NCBI GenBank assembly: GCA_964035575.1
Contig: OZ037874.1
Coordinates: 992,001-1,056,000, forward strand
Length of the DNA stretch: 64,000 bases
Direction: 5' to 3'
DNA from: Rhynchopus sp. YZ270_cl-10
Taxonomy: Eukaryota; Euglenozoa; Diplonemea; Diplonemida; Diplonemidae
Part shown: positions 60,045-64,000 of the stretch, piece by piece
Position numbering within the stretch: position 1 is the stretch's first letter
Layout: each line of letters begins with the position of its first letter
Notes under the pieces: generated by a model
What the model was told of the DNA's origin: nothing
What the model saw: the letters and a program-made list of their open reading frames with translations, nothing else
Databases searched by the model: none
Translations under genes and position numbers: made by a program

Positions 60045-60575
60045 ACCACCTTTTTTAGAGAACAATAAACCTTCCTGCACATAACACTGAAGTGTTTGTG
60101 CAGCACAGATGTGAAAACCTCTTTGCCCCGCAGCTCAGTGAATGATTCTCTGGTTATCGTTGTGCGTAACTGTGTTGTCTGACGTACTGATGTTGGGAAT
60201 ACCAGCATTCGGAAGTCTTATGCACACAGTGTTCTGTTTTTGCTATCACCATGTCAACAATCACGAAAAAAATAATCATCACAACGCATGCGGAAAAAAT
60301 GCAACAGTCATAATATTATTGGGATTTGGGTGTGCTCCGTCATGTATTGTGGCAAAAAATGGAGCCCACCCACCCTCTCCTCGTTAGGTGTGTAGTTCAG
60401 TGTTTTCTGTTTCTGTTCCTTTGTATCCCATGATGAAGATGCCAACCCTGGGCGTCACAGATTGCTCAGTTAACAAAGGTAATCTCTTTGTGGGTTGCGA
60501 AGGAATGCTGGCCACCTGGAAAACAACAAACTATTCCCCTTTTCGAGGGTAATGTGTTTTGGTTGTACGCTTCTG
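60045..60575 (+). repeat. GT32-array flank repeat, copy 3
   Basis: Same blocks as copies 1 and 2, from TTTTTTAGAGAACAATAAACC to AATGTGTTTTGGTTGTACGC. It is followed by no GT32 gene. Confidence 0.9.
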
Positions 60576-61960
60576 TATTTTTTCTTTTTTCCCCTTCTTT
60601 TTTTTCTATTTTTCAGCGTTCTGTGAGGCAGCTGAGCGATGACGGATGTGCTCAACGTGGCAAAGAGAAACTGAGGTTTGTGCTATAAACCTTTGATTCT
60701 CGTTTTACGACTGCTCTCACCTATAACACTACTAATGGAGCTACGAGCCGTTACGACGTAGTTCCACTAGTTGTCCCCCCTGACTCCACTGTGTTGCAAT
60801 TTAAAATGCAAAATGCACAGTGTTCGTTTTTCCTCAAATGGGTTTGTTAGCAGTCACTACTGAGACATATTGAGTAATTTGTTGCTCCTCCAGCTTCCCA
60901 ATGCAACAGAGCGCCAAACAAGACGCAACCACACGCTCTGTACCTTATCCAAAGGCACCTTCCACATAGACCGTTTCCAAACAGAAAGTCTCACAACAAA
61001 CTTGGCCGCAGTCTCATGCGCTTGAGTTTAATTTATTCCCCGTGGCATTTTTTTGGGTTTCGTCTACGTGTGGGATATAAAAAAAACCCCCCTTTTCAAT
61101 GATATCCTTTTTTGTTGTGTCTTTTGGATCATCCTCCCCAGTGAACCGTTTTTTGGGCCCCCTCTCGACCCCTCTCTGCTCAGGCAGTCGTGGCTAGCGT
61201 TTTTCATGTTTGTCTGTAGCAAGAAAGAAGGGAGACGTCCAGGTCTTACATGGCTTCCGTTTTCTTAAGAGCTACCCTTGTGGGTGGCCGTTACACGGCA
61301 GCACCTCCCCATTTTCCAACTTTGACGTTCATCACCGTTATCCTCTTTTTTTAAATATGTGTGTGTGTGTGTTTGTGTGTTTGATAACTAGTAGGGGTAA
61401 TTCTTGCTCAGAATATGGCCCCAATGTGTGTGTGTGTGTGTGTGTGCACGAGAGGCACCTTCATCTTGAAATTTTCTTTGTTTAGTTATACCTATGCGTA
61501 TGCGTTCAATTTATTGAATGCGTCGAAAATCAGTTTTTGTTTTTGTTTTTTTTCTGGAAGTGGTATTACCGACTACTTCTTGTTTATAACCTAAAAATTT
61601 TTTTCGTTTTGTTTTGTTTACCCAGTGCCTGTGTCTTCCGATGAACGGTGAGGCGTTTGCACTTTCGATTTCTCTTTACTTCATCAATAGCAGAAAAATG
61701 TGCTTTTACGTGAATGACCATTCAGCGTTTAGCCATCAGGGTGATGCACGAAAGGACAGCTGATGTTTTTACAGCAGCACTTGTGCAACCGGTGTTTCCT
61801 ATTCACCGGGGTGCCTTCTTGCTTCTGGAAGGCATCAACCGAGCTGTACCTCATGCAGGCATTGACGTGCCGGCAGACCTGCAAAATCGTATTTAAAATA
61901 AAATAGTGAAATATCTGAAAAGAAGCGCTTCTTGGCAAAGCGAGCCTTCAGGGGCATAAC
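60576..61960. other. Intergenic DNA
   Basis: No supported gene. A GT microsatellite at 61357-61446 is in two blocks separated by about 50 bases. A well-preserved TGCCTGTGTCTTCCGATGAA...GCGTTTGCAC motif lies at 61624-61672. Confidence 0.5.
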
Positions 61961-62060
61961 CGTAACTGCAAAATATGTTGGACCGTCATAATGTTGGCAC
62001 TGCGCCGAGAACGCTCGCTCGTCCCAACAGTATTACGGTCCAACATATTGACATTTACGG
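61961..62060. mobile_element. 100-base hairpin MITE
   Basis: CCGTAACTGCAAAATATGTT...and the near-complement AACATATTGACATTTACGG enclose inner arms GGACCGTCATAATGTTGG / complement. TA follows the right end; the left side is AA, so the target duplication is uncertain. Terminal CCGTAA is shared with the MITE at 47764. Confidence 0.7.
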
Positions 62061-62265
62061 TATTTCTGTTTTGTGGCCATAGATGTAGTCAGCTCCACAC
62101 CAAGGGGTGTGGCAACCTATGCAAATGCTGCATCAGAAGTGTCTGATGGTGAGCTCGCCTCTGCTTGTTGGAAATGCAAGACGGAGCTTAGCGTGCGGGG
62201 AACCATTCCACTTCGTCTTCGTCGTGCTATCATCTATTCTTTTGTTTTTTTGCTTCGATTCTTTG

Positions 62266-62450
62266 TGAGGTGCACTCGATGTGGCAGAACTGCAAACCTG
62301 AACCTCAGGAAGGACGCTTTCTCCTGATTGGGGGAGTTGCGTGCAGTTTAGGGAGTCAGACGTGCGGTGTGGTACAAAGTGCAACTTCGCAATTCTTTCC
62401 TATTTTCCATTTAAAATATGTGTGCTCTGTGGTTCAGTATTCATTTGAAC
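62266..62450 (+). repeat. Second copy of the GT32 paralog 3 upstream region
   Basis: Close match to 57290-57480. Here it is not followed by a GT32 gene; the next known array block is the unit starting near 63170. Confidence 0.88.
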
Positions 62451-62484
62451 ACAGTGAAGCGTGGGCTTATCTTACATACTTGAG

Positions 62485-62760
62485 AAAAGTTCGATTTCGG
62501 CCTCGAAAATACCCGTGACACCGATTTGTCACGGTACTTTGTCACGGAATTTTTTTGAAAGATTCGATTTCGTGACAAAAAAAGTTCGATTTCGTGACAA
62601 GCCGATTTTTTCATTGACACACAAAATTCAATTTAGTGACAAATGACTTTTTTCATTGACAAAAAAAAATTCGATTTCGTGACAAATCCATTTTTTCATT
62701 GACAAAAAAATGTCATTGAAAAAAATGGATTTTGTCAAGGAAAAAGTCGTGACAGCCAAC
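62485..62760. repeat. TTCGATTTCGTGACAAA repeat cluster
   Basis: About seven diverged copies of TTCGATTTCGTGACAAA alternate with TTTTTTCATTGACAAAA. The last part (62690-62740) is inverted with respect to the preceding unit and could form a hairpin. No coding potential. Confidence 0.75.
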
Positions 62761-63164
62761 ACTGAAAAGTGACCAGACAGCCACTTGACAAACACAAAAG
62801 AGGCCATTCTTGAGCTGTCTAGAAACCTAAGGGCAGAGACTGAAGACACAAGGTATGATAACTTTATGATTATGCAAGACTTAGTATATCGCGAACACGG
62901 TCAGGCTTGCACGCCTCTGGCCAGAGGCCAGCCCCACTAAATGATATGCAGCAGACACTCATTGCAGATTTCATTTTCATTCGGTAAAAAATTAATGGGC
63001 GCGCAAGTTTCTATACCTAATACCCCAACCCTCACCCATACATTCCATTACACACACCAAAACAGATCGAATCCACCAGCGCATGCGACGGAAGCAGATT
63101 CAGATTGTGGTTTGATAAGCAGAGTTCGGTTATTATGGTGGTGGAAAGGGGGGTGGGAACACTT

Positions 63165-63990
63165 TGTCAGTCACTGCTATAGCCATTAACCAGGGAGCAT
63201 AGCTAGTGCAAGAAATTCGACTTTGGAAACCTTCCGGAAAGTCTGTCCTCTGCTTCCGGAGGACTAGACACAAGAAAATATTGTTTGTTCCCCCAGAAAA
63301 CCAGTGCACAATTCACACTCCTTGTGGGTGGTCTTGTTGCCTTTTCGTCATAGTAATTTTGGCCCAGGCATGCTCTCGAAGCATGACAATTTAGTGTGTA
63401 TGGGGCAGGGTATTGTTTTGTTCTGAATTCTCTTTGTTATAACATCTAAGTCAATTGCGGGTGGTGGTTTGTGTAGCGTGAGGCACTCTTTTTAGCAAAC
63501 TTCCTGCGGCTGCTAAAGTGTTATTTCTTCGGATTTAACAACGTACAGCGTAACATAGTGGTTTAGCCTGGTCGACACAACCTTTGATAGATACGGGATA
63601 ACCAACCCCCTTCGACCCCTTGTGGGTTCACTGAACAAGCCCTAGTGGTAGTTAAACGCGATTCACATTTACATTTCCTAGAGATGAAAGAACAAGATAA
63701 CACTTCTGTACCCGCGCATCAAAATTGTGGAAAACTTTGCACCCCAAACATCCTCAACAACGCCCGCCAAAAGGCGCCCCTTGTTGCTGGGAGTTGGTTC
63801 TCATGTTTGATACCTGCACAGCGGGCATTCCTCTGAGTCCAACGCATGTTTGGCCTGTCTGCGGCGTTGTACTTAAGGTGCACGAAGACAGGGTCTGGTG
63901 GTAAATTTTGCGTAGTACTGCGACGTGGTACTACGTGGGTCTGGGAACCTGGTACCTGGGTACAGGATATTTGTTGTAAAGACATCTTCC
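63165..63990 (+). repeat. Unit shared with 52.0-52.7 kb, copy 2
   Basis: TGCTATAGCCATTAACCAGG through GATGAAAGAACAAGATAAC to CTCTGAGTCCAACGC, matching 52045-52690. It lacks the CTCTAATTAGAG arrays seen around copy 1 and may continue past the window edge. Confidence 0.85.
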
Positions 63991-64000
63991 ACCATGCATT

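Noticed and set aside
61357-61446. GT microsatellite as a possible functional element
   Set aside because: A simple two-block dinucleotide repeat, common in eukaryotic DNA; nothing around it suggests a role.
1-64000. LTR retroelement, capsid-bearing element, CRISPR array, rRNA or tRNA gene
   Set aside because: No long direct terminal repeats around pol-like frames, no reverse transcriptase, integrase or capsid motif, no regularly spaced repeat-spacer array and no structural RNA gene could be recognised by eye.

Overview
This is nuclear DNA of a single-celled eukaryote. All ten convincing genes lie on the + strand, about one per 6 kb, separated by long pyrimidine-rich, repeat-choked gaps. Two genes need ordinary GT-AG introns to be read. 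Most start codons sit a short way downstream of a pyrimidine tract ending in AG. The large TPR repeat protein, the pyrimidine/AG leaders and the gene spacing would fit a free-living euglenozoan such as a diplonemid. That is a weak inference: no spliced leader, rRNA or tRNA gene is visible to settle it.

Layout. 1-4424: 3' part of a very large membrane protein with a propeller-like N-terminal part. 4425-11569: gene desert with a palindromic MITE split by a hAT element, and a piggyBac element carrying a SINE-like insertion. 11570-13003: OMA1-like M48 metallopeptidase. 14875-16560: thioredoxin-fold protein with an acidic tail. 16929-17120: small one-pass membrane protein. 17650-19134: palindrome array and SINE-like copies. 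19190-20773: AIFM2/FSP1-like flavoprotein. 21400-22140: minus-strand piggyBac transposase relic. 22416-24269: three-exon surface protein with signal peptide, Cys-rich ectodomain, TM and two PDZ domains. 24270-29418: desert. 29419-31563: Ala/Glu repeat protein. 31578-35480: dense fold-back and hAT elements. 36193-39706: two-exon ubiquitin-like plus TPR protein. 42748-43410: membrane-anchored U-box E3. 44964-59472: three paralogous GT32-type glycosyltransferases, with a decayed fragment after the third and flanking repeats that continue towards the right edge.

How the genes relate. There are no operons. The OMA1-like protease and the flavoprotein both have N-termini suited to mitochondrial targeting or membrane anchoring. 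The U-box protein is probably a membrane quality-control ligase. The GT32 array is the only real cluster. It grew by duplication of a gene-plus-flank unit and probably serves Golgi glycan or surface-coat synthesis.

The most distinctive feature is the non-coding content. Several non-autonomous element families have readable target-site duplications (hAT 8 bp, piggyBac TTAA, SINE-like 12-39 bp). Fold-back elements share a GC hairpin at their apex. Three short motifs are dispersed and of unknown role; one of them is a conserved CTAAGC/GCTTAG hairpin.
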